From Desulfocurvibacter africanus subsp. africanus DSM 2603 (lineage in GTDB: Bacteria; Desulfobacterota; Desulfovibrionia; Desulfovibrionales; Desulfovibrionaceae), in contig NZ_AULZ01000008.1 in the NCBI RefSeq assembly GCF_000422545.1, positions 124,001 to 188,000 on the forward strand: a stretch of 64,000 bases of DNA, read 5' to 3'. The notes beneath the pieces were generated by a model. The model did no database searches, had not been told where the DNA came from, and was given only the letters and a program-made list of their open reading frames with translations. The translations under genes and the position numbers were made by a program. Within the stretch, counting starts at the first letter, position 1. Each line of letters starts with the position of its first letter. This document shows, piece after piece, positions 19,749 through 30,272 of this stretch.

Positions 19749-21747
19749 TATTTGCACCCTCCGTCGTGTCGGCAGAGACCAGGCCCACGGGTTGCGTCAT
19801 TGACTTCGGAGCTGCAAGCTTGCCGGATTTGCCGGTTTTACCTGCCTTTGCGGCTGTTTTGGGGACAATTTGGAGGGGAATGGCATACTTATCCAAGGGA
19901 TTTGGCTCAACACTCGCAATGTAAGGCCAGTTGTCCATGGTCGTCGAGGTTCCGCCAAGCGGGCCAAAAAGGTAGTCGTAGATGGCGCGGGACACGGGAC
20001 CAGCCGCCTCGCCGCCATGGCCGCCGTGCTCCACCAGGCATACAATTACCACGGCCCTGCCGTCCTTCACGCCCCAGCTTACGAGCCAGGCATGGTCGCG
20101 GAATTCGTAAGCGATCTCCTCGGTCTTCTTGCCCCGATCCTCGGTCTTGAGCTTGACCACCTGCGCAGTGCCCGTCTTGCCGCCCATGCGCGCATCGGGC
20201 CGCCGCAAACGCCTGGCAGTGCCTCGATCCATATCCACCGTGGCCACCATGGTATCCAGCACCATTTTGATCTGCTGAGCAGTGGCAAGCAGTCGTCCCT
20301 GCACTACCGGCTCGTCCGAATCCACAAGCAAGGGCTTGAGCAGGAAACCGCCGTTAAGCAGAGAGGACACGAAACGCGCCAACTGTAGCGGAGAGACCAG
20401 CGTGTAGCCCTGGCCGATGGCGAAATTCAGATTCTCGCCACCCTGCCAACGCTCGCCGAAGCGCTGCAGCTTCCAGTTCCGGCTGGGTATGAGCCCACCC
20501 TTCTCGTGAGGCAGGTCTATGCCCGTAGTGGAGCCGAACCCGGAGGCCTTGGCAAAGGCTTCCATCCGATCCACGCCAAGCCGGTTGCCCATTTCATAAA
20601 AATAGACGTCGCATGATTCCACCAGGCCGCGCTTCAAGTCCACGCGGCCGTGGCCGTGCTTATTCCAACAACGGAACACGCGCCTTCCAAGCTTCATTTC
20701 TCCGCCGCAGAAGACCGTCTCGCTCGGGTCGATGATCCCCTCGTGCAAGCCGGCCAGAGCCACAAGCAACTTGAAGGTGGAGCCTGGAGGGTATACGCCC
20801 TGGGTGGCCTTGTTCTGCAAAGGATGCCGAGGATCGTCGCGCAGGGCGGCCCACTGCTCCGTCGATAGACCCGAAGCAAATGCGTTATTGTCAAAAGTCG
20901 GGGTGGAAACCATGGCCAAGACCTGTCCCGTGAAGGGCTCCATGACGACTACCGCGCCCGCATGACCCAGCTTTTCCATCTCCTCCGTGGCGAACTGTTG
21001 CAGATCCAAATCGATAGCCATGGTCACACTCTGACCCGAGCTAGGCTGACTGACCTGTCTCTCGTTGAGCAGCCGACCCGAGGCATCCACCTCCATCTGC
21101 CGCAGCCCCTTGCGGCCACGCAGCTGAGACTCGAGAACATATTCGAGGCCCTGCTTGCCCACGGTGTCGGCAAGCTGCAGGTCGGGGTCGCGCGTGATTT
21201 CCTCATCGTTTGCCTCGGCCACATAGCCCAGAATCTGGGAGAGCAGGGGTCCTTGAGGATAATTTCGGCGCGGACGGACCATGATTTCAAGCCCAGGCCA
21301 ACGATGCGAGCCAGCTTCGATGCTGGAAAGCAGGTCAAAGGAAATGTTCGGGGCGAGGATGATACGGTCGAAAGGCTTCACCTTCTTGCGGCCTTGCCGG
21401 TAAACGGTGCGCAGTTCGGCGATGTCCTGACCGGTCCACTCCGAAACCTGGGCCAGGGTCTTTTCGATATCGGCTACGTCTTCCCGGATTAGCCCCAGCG
21501 CATAGGCGGGCTCGTTTACAGCTACGAGCACTCCGTCACGATCGTAGATGAGGCCGCGAGGCGCGTAGACGAATTCTTGCCGCAGACGATTCTCGCGGGC
21601 CTTTTGCGCGAACTGTTCGCCCTTGTGCACCTGCAGGTACCATAATCGTAGGGCAAAGGCGCAGAACAGGGCCATGATGAGCGCCTGGAGCAGGATGAGC
21701 CCATGGCGTGGAGGCTGCTGTCCCTCCGGCTCATAAGCTACGGACAC
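19735..21747 (-). CDS. mrdA: penicillin-binding protein 2 (PBP2), transpeptidase
   Basis: PBP2 is the class B transpeptidase that cross-links new glycan during cell elongation. The protein of about 670 residues has one N-terminal membrane helix, a pedestal domain to about residue 230, and a transpeptidase domain with the active-site STFK (Ser near 323), the second motif in the SCD region and the KTGTAQ motif. After the catalytic domain there is a Lys/Ala/Pro-rich tail. The GTG at 21747 has AAAGGTGG six bases before it; an ATG seven codons earlier is an alternative. It overlaps mreD and rodA. Confidence 0.96.
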   Translation of the reverse strand: MSVAYEPEGQQPPRHGLILLQALIMALFCAFALRLWYLQVHKGEQFAQKARENRLRQEFVYAPRGLIYDRDGVLVAVNEPAYALGLIREDVADIEKTLAQVSEWTGQDIAELRTVYRQGRKKVKPFDRIILAPNISFDLLSSIEAGSHRWPGLEIMVRPRRNYPQGPLLSQILGYVAEANDEEITRDPDLQLADTVGKQGLEYVLESQLRGRKGLRQMEVDASGRLLNERQVSQPSSGQSVTMAIDLDLQQFATEEMEKLGHAGAVVVMEPFTGQVLAMVSTPTFDNNAFASGLSTEQWAALRDDPRHPLQNKATQGVYPPGSTFKLLVALAGLHEGIIDPSETVFCGGEMKLGRRVFRCWNKHGHGRVDLKRGLVESCDVYFYEMGNRLGVDRMEAFAKASGFGSTTGIDLPHEKGGLIPSRNWKLQRFGERWQGGENLNFAIGQGYTLVSPLQLARFVSSLLNGGFLLKPLLVDSDEPVVQGRLLATAQQIKMVLDTMVATVDMDRGTARRLRRPDARMGGKTGTAQVVKLKTEDRGKKTEEIAYEFRDHAWLVSWGVKDGRAVVIVCLVEHGGHGGEAAGPVSRAIYDYLFGPLGGTSTTMDNWPYIASVEPNPLDKYAIPLQIVPKTAAKAGKTGKSGKLAAPKSMTQPVGLVSADTTEGANSVSR

Positions 21748-22198
21748 GCCTGACCACCTTTCGACCATAAAGACTATGGGCTATGAACCATGCCGCGACA
21801 AAATAGAGACTCTGCGCCAGGAAAACATGCAGCAGCGGACGGGAGGGCAGGAGCACGTCTTGTAGCCCGGCCAATATATATTGGCTTACAATGAGCAACA
21901 GGCTGTATCCGAGTCCAAGGATAAGCATGAATAAGGGGTTGGCTTCATCGAAGAGCCTGCACCCTAGTATGAAGCCCCCGACGAGCAGCCCATAGAGCAT
22001 GACCACCCCGCCGAAGGCCATGGAGCCTACTCCCTCCTGCACGAGTATCCAAGCCAGGAGCAACCAAAAGGTTCGCGTCCAATGCTCGCGCTGCAGACTG
22101 ACCACCAAGCCCGGAGCCAAGGCGTCCAGCCCGGGTGCGAAGAATTGAATCCACACCCCGAGCATTCCGAAAGCCACCCAGAAAACCACCGCGCTCAT
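21731..22198 (-). CDS. mreD: rod-shape-determining protein MreD
   Basis: MreD is a small polytopic inner-membrane protein of the elongasome. The 155-residue product has about five hydrophobic helices and little else conserved, as usual for this family. The identification rests mainly on its place between mreC and mrdA, its size and its membrane topology. It overlaps mreC by four bases and mrdA at the other end, so translation of the set is probably coupled. Confidence 0.9.
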   Translation of the reverse strand: MSAVVFWVAFGMLGVWIQFFAPGLDALAPGLVVSLQREHWTRTFWLLLAWILVQEGVGSMAFGGVVMLYGLLVGGFILGCRLFDEANPLFMLILGLGYSLLLIVSQYILAGLQDVLLPSRPLLHVFLAQSLYFVAAWFIAHSLYGRKVVRRVRSL

Positions 22199-23892
22199 GG
22201 CTGCTCCGCTGGTTCCGATTGGCTGACTGGGGCAGGCTGAGGACTGGTTGGGGCCGAAACCGGAGGCGACTGCAAGGCCGGAGGCCAGGTCGATTGGGCT
22301 GTCGGGCCCTCAACCTTGTCAGTTAACTGCGGAGAGCGCTCTTGAGCTTGCGCCGGGGCGGTCTGACCTGCCATCTCCTTGGGCTGGGCCTCGGGAATCG
22401 AAATAATTTGCGTCGCAGGTGTCGCTACCTGATTGGCGTTTGGCTCTGGCTGCTGGGTCGAGGTGGGAGGCTGAGGATTTCCTGTTGGACCGGTCGTTGC
22501 TTCGGGCGCGGGAATTCGAGCGACCGGCGTGCTCTTTATCTCTTTCGAAGCGGCTTGAGCTGGAACGGGCTGGGCCGGGTTGGGTTGCGCTTGCGGCTGC
22601 GTGGTCGCGGCCTGCGGCTTGGAGGCGGCCTCCCGGACGAGCGGTGTGCGTTCCTGGGCCGCCTGTGCGCTCTGCTCCACGGCCTTTGGAGGCAACGGAT
22701 TCCGCACCTGGGCATCCTGAAACCTTGGCGTTTGCGCAGCTTGGGGCTTAGGAGCCTGACTGTCCTGAGCTTTCCGCGTTAGGGCAGCCGGAGACACGTC
22801 CGTTTGCGCGCCTTGCGGCTTCGAGGCCTGATCCGCTTGAGGCCTCGCCGGCTTGGTCTGGGCAGCGGGCGTAGCGCGTTTCTGCGTTGCCGGAGGATTT
22901 TGCTCAGCCTGCTTGTGGGTAGCTTGGGGCTGGGCTACAGCTGGCTTTTGGCTCTGCGCGTTGTGGGGCGTGGCGCCCTTGGGCTGGGAAATGCCAGCCG
23001 AGCCGCCTTTCGCCGCAGGCGTCGAAGGCGCTACGGCTTCGGCTACTCCTGTTTCGGGTTCCGCAACGACCTGCCTGGTAAGCAGAAGAACTTCTTCCAG
23101 GTTGCGGACGTCCACCAGCGGTTCGGCGAGCACGGTCTTGAACAGGGAGATGTCCGAACGCTCCACAGTGACCACGCGAGCCACGGGAACACCCTTGGGG
23201 AATACGCGCGCCAAGCCGGAGCTGACCAGGATCTCACCCACCTCGATAGGCTCGTTAAGCGGCACATAGTTGACGCTGAGCGGCTCACCCTGGCCATGGC
23301 CCATGAGCACGCCCGTCGTGCGCGAATCACGGCCCTGCACGGGTATACGGCTATTGGGGTCACTCAACAGAAGCACCGTGGCATTATTCGGCGAGACACG
23401 CAGGATGCGGCCCACCGCGCCATCCGCGGTTATGGCCGGCGCATCATCGTATATGCCGTCGCCTGCGCCCTTATCCACCAAAAATGTCTCAAGGGTTCCG
23501 ATGGGGCCCAGGCGATGGGCGATGACTCTTGCCCCCTGACGTTGCCACTGTTCGGGAGGTTTGAACTCAAGGATGTGTTCCAGGCGTTTGGCCTTGGCCG
23601 AGTCCTCGCGCAGGCGGGCCATATCCAAAGCCATGCGCGCCAATGCCGTCCGCAGCCGTTCATTCTCCTGCTCCACGTCCACCAGGTGCACGTAACGTCG
23701 CCAGCGCAGGCTGACCTCGTCCGCAACCCAGTTGCCAGGCCGCAGAAGAGTGCCGGCAATCTCCAGGCCCGTGATCTCCGAGAGACGGTCGAGATAACCG
23801 TAGCGCAGGTTCCAGGTGTACAAGCTCAGGTACAGGAACAGGGCGATGAGCAACAGGAGAAAGATTCGCCTTGAAACGAAGCCTGCACGCAT
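22195..23892 (-). CDS. mreC: rod-shape-determining protein MreC with long Pro/Ala/Gln-rich C-terminal extension
   Basis: MreC is a bitopic periplasmic scaffold linking MreB to PBP2. The first 280 residues are ordinary: a membrane helix at about 10-26, a coiled coil at about 75-105, and the two-barrel domain with GDGIYDDAPAITADGAVGRI and SSGLARVFPKGVPVARV. The remaining 285 residues are a low-complexity tail rich in Pro, Ala and Gln with scattered Lys/Arg, predicted to be disordered and periplasmic. E. coli MreC has 367 residues in total, so this protein of about 565 is unusually long. The ATG at 23892 follows an in-frame TTG two codons earlier. mreB is 175 bases upstream. Confidence 0.93.
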   Translation of the reverse strand: MRAGFVSRRIFLLLLIALFLYLSLYTWNLRYGYLDRLSEITGLEIAGTLLRPGNWVADEVSLRWRRYVHLVDVEQENERLRTALARMALDMARLREDSAKAKRLEHILEFKPPEQWQRQGARVIAHRLGPIGTLETFLVDKGAGDGIYDDAPAITADGAVGRILRVSPNNATVLLLSDPNSRIPVQGRDSRTTGVLMGHGQGEPLSVNYVPLNEPIEVGEILVSSGLARVFPKGVPVARVVTVERSDISLFKTVLAEPLVDVRNLEEVLLLTRQVVAEPETGVAEAVAPSTPAAKGGSAGISQPKGATPHNAQSQKPAVAQPQATHKQAEQNPPATQKRATPAAQTKPARPQADQASKPQGAQTDVSPAALTRKAQDSQAPKPQAAQTPRFQDAQVRNPLPPKAVEQSAQAAQERTPLVREAASKPQAATTQPQAQPNPAQPVPAQAASKEIKSTPVARIPAPEATTGPTGNPQPPTSTQQPEPNANQVATPATQIISIPEAQPKEMAGQTAPAQAQERSPQLTDKVEGPTAQSTWPPALQSPPVSAPTSPQPAPVSQSEPAEQP

Positions 23893-23997
23893 GGGCAACC
23901 GACCACGAGTTGAAGGATGAACCGCAGCTACAGGGGACCTGGAAGCAGCCTCCCGGCCCCCAACTTCCGCCGTCCCCAGCTACTGGAGTAAGGGCGC

Positions 23998-24025
23998 GCA
24001 GGGGCTGCTCCAGAGCAGCCCCTGC
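23998..24025. terminator. hairpin in the mreB-mreC gap, possible attenuator
   Basis: A perfect 12-bp stem GCAGGGGCTGCT with a four-base loop lies between the mreB stop and the mreC start. No T run follows on the minus strand. It could reduce readthrough, so that mreB is expressed more highly than the downstream genes, or protect the mreB 3' end. Confidence 0.5.
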
Positions 24026-24067
24026 CAAGCCCTGCACCGGAAGATGGTCCCTCCCGGCCGGGACGGA

Positions 24068-25186
<1,119 letters not shown>

Positions 25187-25270
25187 TCAACAGCCAGGGA
25201 AAATATAGCCGGTTGCCACTGTACGCATTAACGGCCGGCCACAAGAGACTACCGGGAAGGAGCATCGGCC

Positions 25271-26248
25271 ATGAACAGAATCTATAGCCTTGCCACCTAC
25301 TTACGGCAGCGCTTCGGTAGGCGCTTGCGCAAGATACCGTTGGACGCTGGCTCCGGCTGCCCGAATCGTGACGGGAGCATATCCCGCCAGGGGTGCGCAT
25401 TCTGTAATGCGCGCGGCTCGGGCACAGGCTTGGCCACAAGCGGCTTGTCCCTGTCTGAACAGTGGGCCCGGCTTGCCTCACGCAAGACTCCCGGCCAAGC
25501 GGATGAGGCAGCCCCACCTTCCCTCATTGCCTACCTGCAGTCCTTCTCCAACACCTACGGACCAGCCGCCCGACTCGCCAATCTCCTGAAAGAGATCAGC
25601 GTATTGCCAGGACTTGCGGCCATCAGCGTAGGCACTCGACCGGACTGCCTGGACAGGGAAAAACTGGCCATCCTCGCCAGGGCCGGCATCCCCGAAACGT
25701 GGCTGGATATCGGACTGCAGTCATCCGACAACTCAACCCTCGCACGAATCGGCCGTGGCCACAACTTTGCCTGCTTCGCCTCGGCCGTGGAGCAGGCCGC
25801 CACTTTCGGACTCAAGGTCTGCGCCCATGTCATGGCCGGGCTGCCAGGCGAGGGTGAAACCGAGTTCCTGGCCACGGTCAGAGCCGTGAGCGCCCTGCCT
25901 GTGCGCGGCATCAAGTTCCACAACCTGCTCGTGTTGCGGGAAACGGCCCTGGAGACGATGTGGAGAACCGGTAAGTATTCCCCCCTCACCCCTTCGCGCT
26001 ACGTGTCCATGCTCTGCCTAGCCCTTGCAGAAACCCGGCCGGACATGGTCGTACACCGCCTCCAGGCCGATCCCGCCCCAGGCGAACTAGTCGCCCCCGA
26101 CTGGGCGGGCGATAAATCCGCCCTGCTCACGCGCATTCGCGAGGAGCTGACCAATCGAGATCTCTGGCAGGGTAAAGCGGTCGGCGCCCAAACCGGCATT
26201 CCGGTCTGGTTCGACCACACCCACGGCTTGCCGTCAACGCTGCAATGA
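25271..26248 (+). CDS. radical SAM protein, YhcC family
   Basis: The 325-residue protein matches the YhcC/TIGR01212 radical SAM family. Its iron-sulfur ligands are Cys30, Cys42 and Cys45 in the spaced arrangement GC-PNRDGSISRQ-GCAFCN that is diagnostic of this group. Other landmarks are YLQSFSNTYGP, the ISVGTRPDCL segment, and WLDIGLQSSDNSTLARIGRGH. The biochemical reaction is not established with certainty; tRNA-related or methyltransferase-like roles have been suggested for relatives. It is divergent from mreB, with a 165-base gap. A GGGAAGGAG precedes the ATG. Confidence 0.9.
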   Translation: MNRIYSLATYLRQRFGRRLRKIPLDAGSGCPNRDGSISRQGCAFCNARGSGTGLATSGLSLSEQWARLASRKTPGQADEAAPPSLIAYLQSFSNTYGPAARLANLLKEISVLPGLAAISVGTRPDCLDREKLAILARAGIPETWLDIGLQSSDNSTLARIGRGHNFACFASAVEQAATFGLKVCAHVMAGLPGEGETEFLATVRAVSALPVRGIKFHNLLVLRETALETMWRTGKYSPLTPSRYVSMLCLALAETRPDMVVHRLQADPAPGELVAPDWAGDKSALLTRIREELTNRDLWQGKAVGAQTGIPVWFDHTHGLPSTLQ

Positions 26249-26474
26249 CCATGCCTTGACAACCGTTTCATCCATGCCAACTACTTAAAGACCAAGACGT
26301 CCACGTTTATTAGACATATCACCCTAGTGGTGTCCATGCCGTCCTCCATGAAAACTCAACTCGCAGGGTATCGTCGGCCCAGGCTTCATATTTTTGACGG
26401 TCAAGCCGACGGTTCTTGCGCACTTGCCCCCCCAGCGCACACGGCACGGTGACCGCGTGGAGTAAGGAGAGCCC

Positions 26475-26957
26475 ATGAGCTTCGAAGTCATCATCTCAAA
26501 ACCGCTATGCCTGTCCCTACATTGGGAATCGGATAGCATTGCGGCCATTGGACTGGACTGGGCAGGCCCTGACGCCCCATCCGGTCCTGAACCTACAAGC
26601 AGATACGGGCGCGCCTTGGCCCAAACGTTGACCCGCTACCTGGCCGGCGAGCGCGTGGAGTGGCCCGAGCTGCCGCTCGCCATGGACGGACTAACTCCTT
26701 TCCGTCGCGAAGTGAGTGAGACCCTGGCTAAGGACGTGCGGCATGGCCAGCTCACGACCTATGGCCAACTAGCGTCCCTCGTCGGCAGGCCCGGAGCTGC
26801 CCGAGCGGTGGGCCGAGTCATGGCCACCAATCCCTGGCCCCTGGTAGTGCCCTGCCACCGGGTCATCGGGACGGGCGGAAACCTGACCGGCTTCGGGCCG
26901 GGCATTGCAATGAAAAAATTCCTCCTCGACCTTGAACAGACTTCGCAGAGCGGTTAG
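26475..26957 (+). CDS. methylated-DNA--protein-cysteine methyltransferase
   Basis: This 160-residue protein repairs O6-alkylguanine by transferring the alkyl group irreversibly to its own cysteine. The active site PCHRVIG has Cys127, and the preceding YGQLASLVGRPGAARAVGRVMATNPWPLVVP stretch is the DNA-binding helix-turn-helix of the Ogt/MGMT family. The N-terminal domain is short and divergent, as in many Ogt-type enzymes. GTAAGGAG lies before the ATG. It is followed 27 bases later by a zinc-finger regulator gene on the same strand. Whether it is closer to ogt or the ada C-domain cannot be told by eye. Confidence 0.93.
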   Translation: MSFEVIISKPLCLSLHWESDSIAAIGLDWAGPDAPSGPEPTSRYGRALAQTLTRYLAGERVEWPELPLAMDGLTPFRREVSETLAKDVRHGQLTTYGQLASLVGRPGAARAVGRVMATNPWPLVVPCHRVIGTGGNLTGFGPGIAMKKFLLDLEQTSQSG

Positions 26958-26984
26958 TCTGTACCTTTCGAGGGAGGTACCGCC

Positions 26985-27329
26985 ATGCTGCCTATGGAAA
27001 AGGCAACGCTTAAGAACCGGATTATCGACGATATGCGTGGACTGGAAGTCCATGTGGAAGAACTTAAGACCCTGTCCGCGCCCGAGACCCCGGATTGTTC
27101 CGTGGGAAGGCTTGGGCGCATGGGCGGGCTGGCCAGTCGGGCGGTCAACGAAGCAGCGCTTCAATCCGCCATGACCAGGCTAATCGGGCTCAGGCGCGTG
27201 ATGGCCTGCATCGACAGCCCTGAATTCGGCCTGTGCGAGGAATGCGGCGAGAAGATTCCAATCAAGCGGCTCATGGCCATGCCGGAGACCCGCTTCTGCG
27301 TGCATTGCGCGCAGATGGTCCAAGGCTAG
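26985..27329 (+). CDS. DksA/TraR-type zinc-finger protein
   Basis: The 114-residue protein has a helical N-terminal region and a C-terminal four-cysteine zinc finger, Cys84-x2-Cys87 and Cys105-x2-Cys108, in the pattern FGLCEECGEKIPIKRL-ETRFCVHC typical of DksA and TraR. These bind the secondary channel of RNA polymerase and modulate initiation, with or without ppGpp. The coiled-coil tip Asp residues of DksA are not clearly present, so it may be a DksA paralogue with a different effect. GGGAGG precedes the ATG. A strong hairpin follows the stop. Confidence 0.88.
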   Translation: MLPMEKATLKNRIIDDMRGLEVHVEELKTLSAPETPDCSVGRLGRMGGLASRAVNEAALQSAMTRLIGLRRVMACIDSPEFGLCEECGEKIPIKRLMAMPETRFCVHCAQMVQG

Positions 27330-27340
27330 GCTTACGGCGG

Positions 27341-27372
27341 CGGCCCCGGTCCGCGTTTGCGGGCCGGGGCCG
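27341..27372. terminator. bidirectional terminator
   Basis: Inverted arms of 14 bp (CGGCCCCGGTCCGC against GCGGGCCGGGGCCG, one wobble) surround a four-base loop. It is placed between the converging dksA-like and sppA genes, 11 bases after one stop and 7 before the other. Confidence 0.8.
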
Positions 27373-27379
27373 TTTGCCG

Positions 27380-28297
27380 TCAAAAGAGGAATACCCAGCG
27401 CGGCGCGCTGATTGCGGAAGTCATTTCGGAAACAGCCTCGGAAGCCGGCTCAATGATGGCGGCGGAGAGGACACGGAGCAACAGGCTCTTTTCTTCGATC
27501 GGGCCTTCCAGCACAGGCGTTTCACCGGTAAGGCCGCACCTCTCGCGCAACAAGTCCATGGCATCTTCCATGCCGCCCAGATGATCGACCAGGCCAAGCC
27601 CATGCGCCTGGCGACCGGTGAAGGCCCGGCCATCGGCCAGGGCGGCCACCTGCTCGCGCTCCATGCCCCGAGCTTGCGCAATGTCACTCACGAACTGGTC
27701 ATGCATGTCCATGACCACGGCCGTGAGGTATTCGCGTTCGCGCGGGCTCATCTCCCGGAACGGAGTGCCTGCGCCTTTCATCTCGCCACTTGTGATGAGC
27801 GTTTGGGACAGGCCGACCTTTTCGGCCAGGGCCCGAATGTTGAGAAGCTCCATGCGCACACCGATGGAACCCGTAAGTGTCGAGGGATTAGCCATGATTT
27901 CCTGGGCTGCGGCCGCGATATAATATCCGCCGCTGGCGGCCACGGCGCCCATGCTGGCTATCACGGGCTTGCGCTCGGCCAGGCGGAGTACGGCGGCGTA
28001 AACCTCCTGGCTCGGAGCCACCACGCCGCCAGGCGAGTCTATGCGCAGCAATACGCCTTTTATGGAATCATCGCGTTCCAACTCACCGATCCAGCCCACC
28101 AGATCCTCGGACCCGACGATAAGCCCCTCCACCCTCACGACACCGAGGCGTGCGCCGGCAAACTCGCCTGTCGGGAGAAGATGAAAGGCGGCCATGGCGC
28201 CTCCGAAGAGGGCCATGGCCGCCGCTAGGAGCATAAGACCGAAGAGAATCGGGTGGCGCTGGCTAAAACTAGCCTTCGTCGCCGCTGGATTCGGCAT
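27380..28297 (-). CDS. sppA: signal peptide peptidase SppA
   Basis: SppA degrades cleaved signal peptides in the inner membrane using a Ser/Lys dyad. This is the short form (305 residues): one N-terminal membrane helix at about 18-38, then a single peptidase domain. The nucleophile is Ser122 in VAASGGYY and the general base Lys174 in ITSGEMKG; the RIDSPGG motif at 85-91 is also present. It overlaps the end of rpsA by 29 bases on the same strand, so it is probably translated from the same mRNA. The ATG start has a weak GAGG six bases before it. Confidence 0.94.
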   Translation of the reverse strand: MPNPAATKASFSQRHPILFGLMLLAAAMALFGGAMAAFHLLPTGEFAGARLGVVRVEGLIVGSEDLVGWIGELERDDSIKGVLLRIDSPGGVVAPSQEVYAAVLRLAERKPVIASMGAVAASGGYYIAAAAQEIMANPSTLTGSIGVRMELLNIRALAEKVGLSQTLITSGEMKGAGTPFREMSPREREYLTAVVMDMHDQFVSDIAQARGMEREQVAALADGRAFTGRQAHGLGLVDHLGGMEDAMDLLRERCGLTGETPVLEGPIEEKSLLLRVLSAAIIEPASEAVSEMTSAISAPRWVFLF

Positions 28298-30041
28298 TGG
28301 CGTCCTCGAGCTTCTGCTTGATCAGGTCGCCCAGGGTGCTGCCGCCGGTATCCGCGCCGCTTGTGGTGCGGAATTCGCGTGGCTTCTTGCGTTCCTCTTC
28401 TTCCTTGAGCTGCTTGATGGACAGGCCAAGCCGACGCTCGTCAGCGCTCACGTGGATGACCTTGGCTTCGATCTCCACGCCTTCCTTGAACAGCTCGGCC
28501 GGATTCTTGACCTTCTTATGGCTGATCTCGGAAACGTGCACCAAGCCCTCGATGCCTTCCTCGACCTCGACGAACAGGCCGAAGTCGGTGATGTTGGTCA
28601 CGATGCCCTTGACCGTGGCGCCGACAGGATACTTGCCGGGGACTTCGTTCCAGGGATCTTCGTTGAGCTGCTTGACGCCCAGGGTGAACTTCTCGTTCTC
28701 CTTGTCCACGGTCAGCACCTTGGCCTGCACCGTGTCGCTGACCTTGTACATCTCGCCGGGATGGCGGATCTTCTTGGTCCAGGAGATGTCCGAGACGTGG
28801 ATCAGGCCGTCGATGCCATCCTCGATGCCGATGAACAGGCCGAACTCGGTGATGTTCTTGATGGTGCCCTCGAGGATGGTGCCCTCGGGGTACTTCTCGG
28901 CCACCAGATCCCACGGGTTGGGCTTGATCTGCTTCATGCCGAGGCTGATGCGCTTCTTGTCCGGGTCCACGCCCAGCACGACCACCTCGACCTCATCGCC
29001 GGGATGGACCATCTGGGAAGGATGGCGCAGCTTGCGCGTCCAGGACATCTCGGAGATGTGTACCAGACCTTCAACGCCGGGCTCCAACTCCACGAAGGAG
29101 CCGTAGTCCACGAGATTGGTCACGCGGCCCTTGAGCCTGGCGCCCTCGGGATACTTCTTGGTGATGTCTTCCCAGGGATCGGGCACGAGCTGCTTGAGGC
29201 CCAGGGAGACCTTCTTGTTGTCCTTGTCGAAGGACAGGACCTTGAGCTCCAGCTCGTCGCCCAGGCCGACCATTTCCTTGGGATGGCGAATGCGCCGCCA
29301 GGACATGTCCGTGATGTGCAGCAGACCGTCCAGTCCGCCGAGGTCGACGAACACGCCGTACTCGGTGATGTTCTTGACCTTGCCCGTGACAACCTGACCC
29401 TCGGACAACGTCTCCAGCAGCTCCTTGCGCATATGCTCGCGCTGCTCCTCAAGGAGCACGCGGCGGGAGACGATGACGTTGGAGCGGCGACGGTTGATCT
29501 TCAGGACACGGAACTCGTAGTCCTTGCCAACCAGCGCGTCCATGTCGGGCACGGGGCGCAGATCCACATGCGAACCGGGCAGGAAAGCCTCCACGCCGCC
29601 AAGGTCCACGGTGTAACCGCCCTTGACCCGACGCATGATGCGGCCGCTGATGGTCTTGTCGCCTTCCTGCACGTCCTCGAGCTTGTCGAAGAGCTTCATG
29701 CGCTGGGCACGCTCGCGGGACAGGACGATGGTGCCTTCGACCTCGTCCTTGCGCACCACGAAGACGTCTACCTTGTCGCCGACCTTCACGGTCACATTGC
29801 CGTTGCTATCGGTGAACTCCCCAATGGGAAGTTGGCCTTCGGACTTGAAGTTGACGTCCACCAGCACGTGGTCGGTGTCGATCTTGACCACTTCGCCGGA
29901 GACGATGTTGCCGTCTTCGATGGCCCCGAAGTCCTCATTCAGGTAGTTGTCCAGGGCCGAGGCGAAATCGATGTTCTCGGCAAAGTCGGCGTCGCCGCCG
30001 TGGGTTACTGTTTTTTCCATGCTTTGAGTTGCGTTTGTCAT
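28269..30041 (-). CDS. rpsA: 30S ribosomal protein S1
   Basis: S1 recruits mRNA to the 30S subunit. The 590-residue protein has an N-terminal ribosome-binding segment and six S1 (OB-fold) repeats, seen in the recurring pattern ITxFGxFVxxxxGxxGLVHxSEMSW; the last two thirds are particularly regular (for example GLVHISEMSW, GLIHVSDISW and GLVHVSEISH). The C-terminus is acidic. The start ATG has GGAGG seven bases before it. The leader (30042-30272) contains a GCCCCG hairpin that might be involved in S1 autoregulation. sppA overlaps its 3' end. Confidence 0.98.
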   Translation of the reverse strand: MTNATQSMEKTVTHGGDADFAENIDFASALDNYLNEDFGAIEDGNIVSGEVVKIDTDHVLVDVNFKSEGQLPIGEFTDSNGNVTVKVGDKVDVFVVRKDEVEGTIVLSRERAQRMKLFDKLEDVQEGDKTISGRIMRRVKGGYTVDLGGVEAFLPGSHVDLRPVPDMDALVGKDYEFRVLKINRRRSNVIVSRRVLLEEQREHMRKELLETLSEGQVVTGKVKNITEYGVFVDLGGLDGLLHITDMSWRRIRHPKEMVGLGDELELKVLSFDKDNKKVSLGLKQLVPDPWEDITKKYPEGARLKGRVTNLVDYGSFVELEPGVEGLVHISEMSWTRKLRHPSQMVHPGDEVEVVVLGVDPDKKRISLGMKQIKPNPWDLVAEKYPEGTILEGTIKNITEFGLFIGIEDGIDGLIHVSDISWTKKIRHPGEMYKVSDTVQAKVLTVDKENEKFTLGVKQLNEDPWNEVPGKYPVGATVKGIVTNITDFGLFVEVEEGIEGLVHVSEISHKKVKNPAELFKEGVEIEAKVIHVSADERRLGLSIKQLKEEEERKKPREFRTTSGADTGGSTLGDLIKQKLEDANAESSGDEG

Positions 30042-30156
30042 AGATACCTCCAGGCTCCTCTGACGAAAATTTACGTGTCAATACCAGAACGGAATCGTAA
30101 TGACAACTCCGGCTCTGGCCTCTGGCCGTGTTTTCTCCCTCCAGTGTTCGCAGCAT

Positions 30157-30181
30157 GCCCCGTCGGTTTTCGTGTCGGGGC
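30157..30181. promoter_or_regulatory. hairpin in the rpsA leader
   Basis: GCCCCG at 30157-30162 pairs with CGGGGC at 30176-30181, with further partial pairing inside. It lies about 115 bases upstream of rpsA and just beyond the rimO 3' end. It could be the rimO terminator or part of an S1 autoregulatory leader; the sequence does not decide. Confidence 0.4.
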
Positions 30182-30272
30182 AACGTCAGCGCGGCACATG
30201 GGTCGGGACGCGACGATGGTCAAATAAAATCCAGGGAGCGTATTGCCTCGACGGGATGAACTATTGATTGAT

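Noticed and set aside
28194-30227. 677-residue open frame on the plus strand
   Set aside because: Antisense to sppA and rpsA; repetitive because S1 domains are repetitive.
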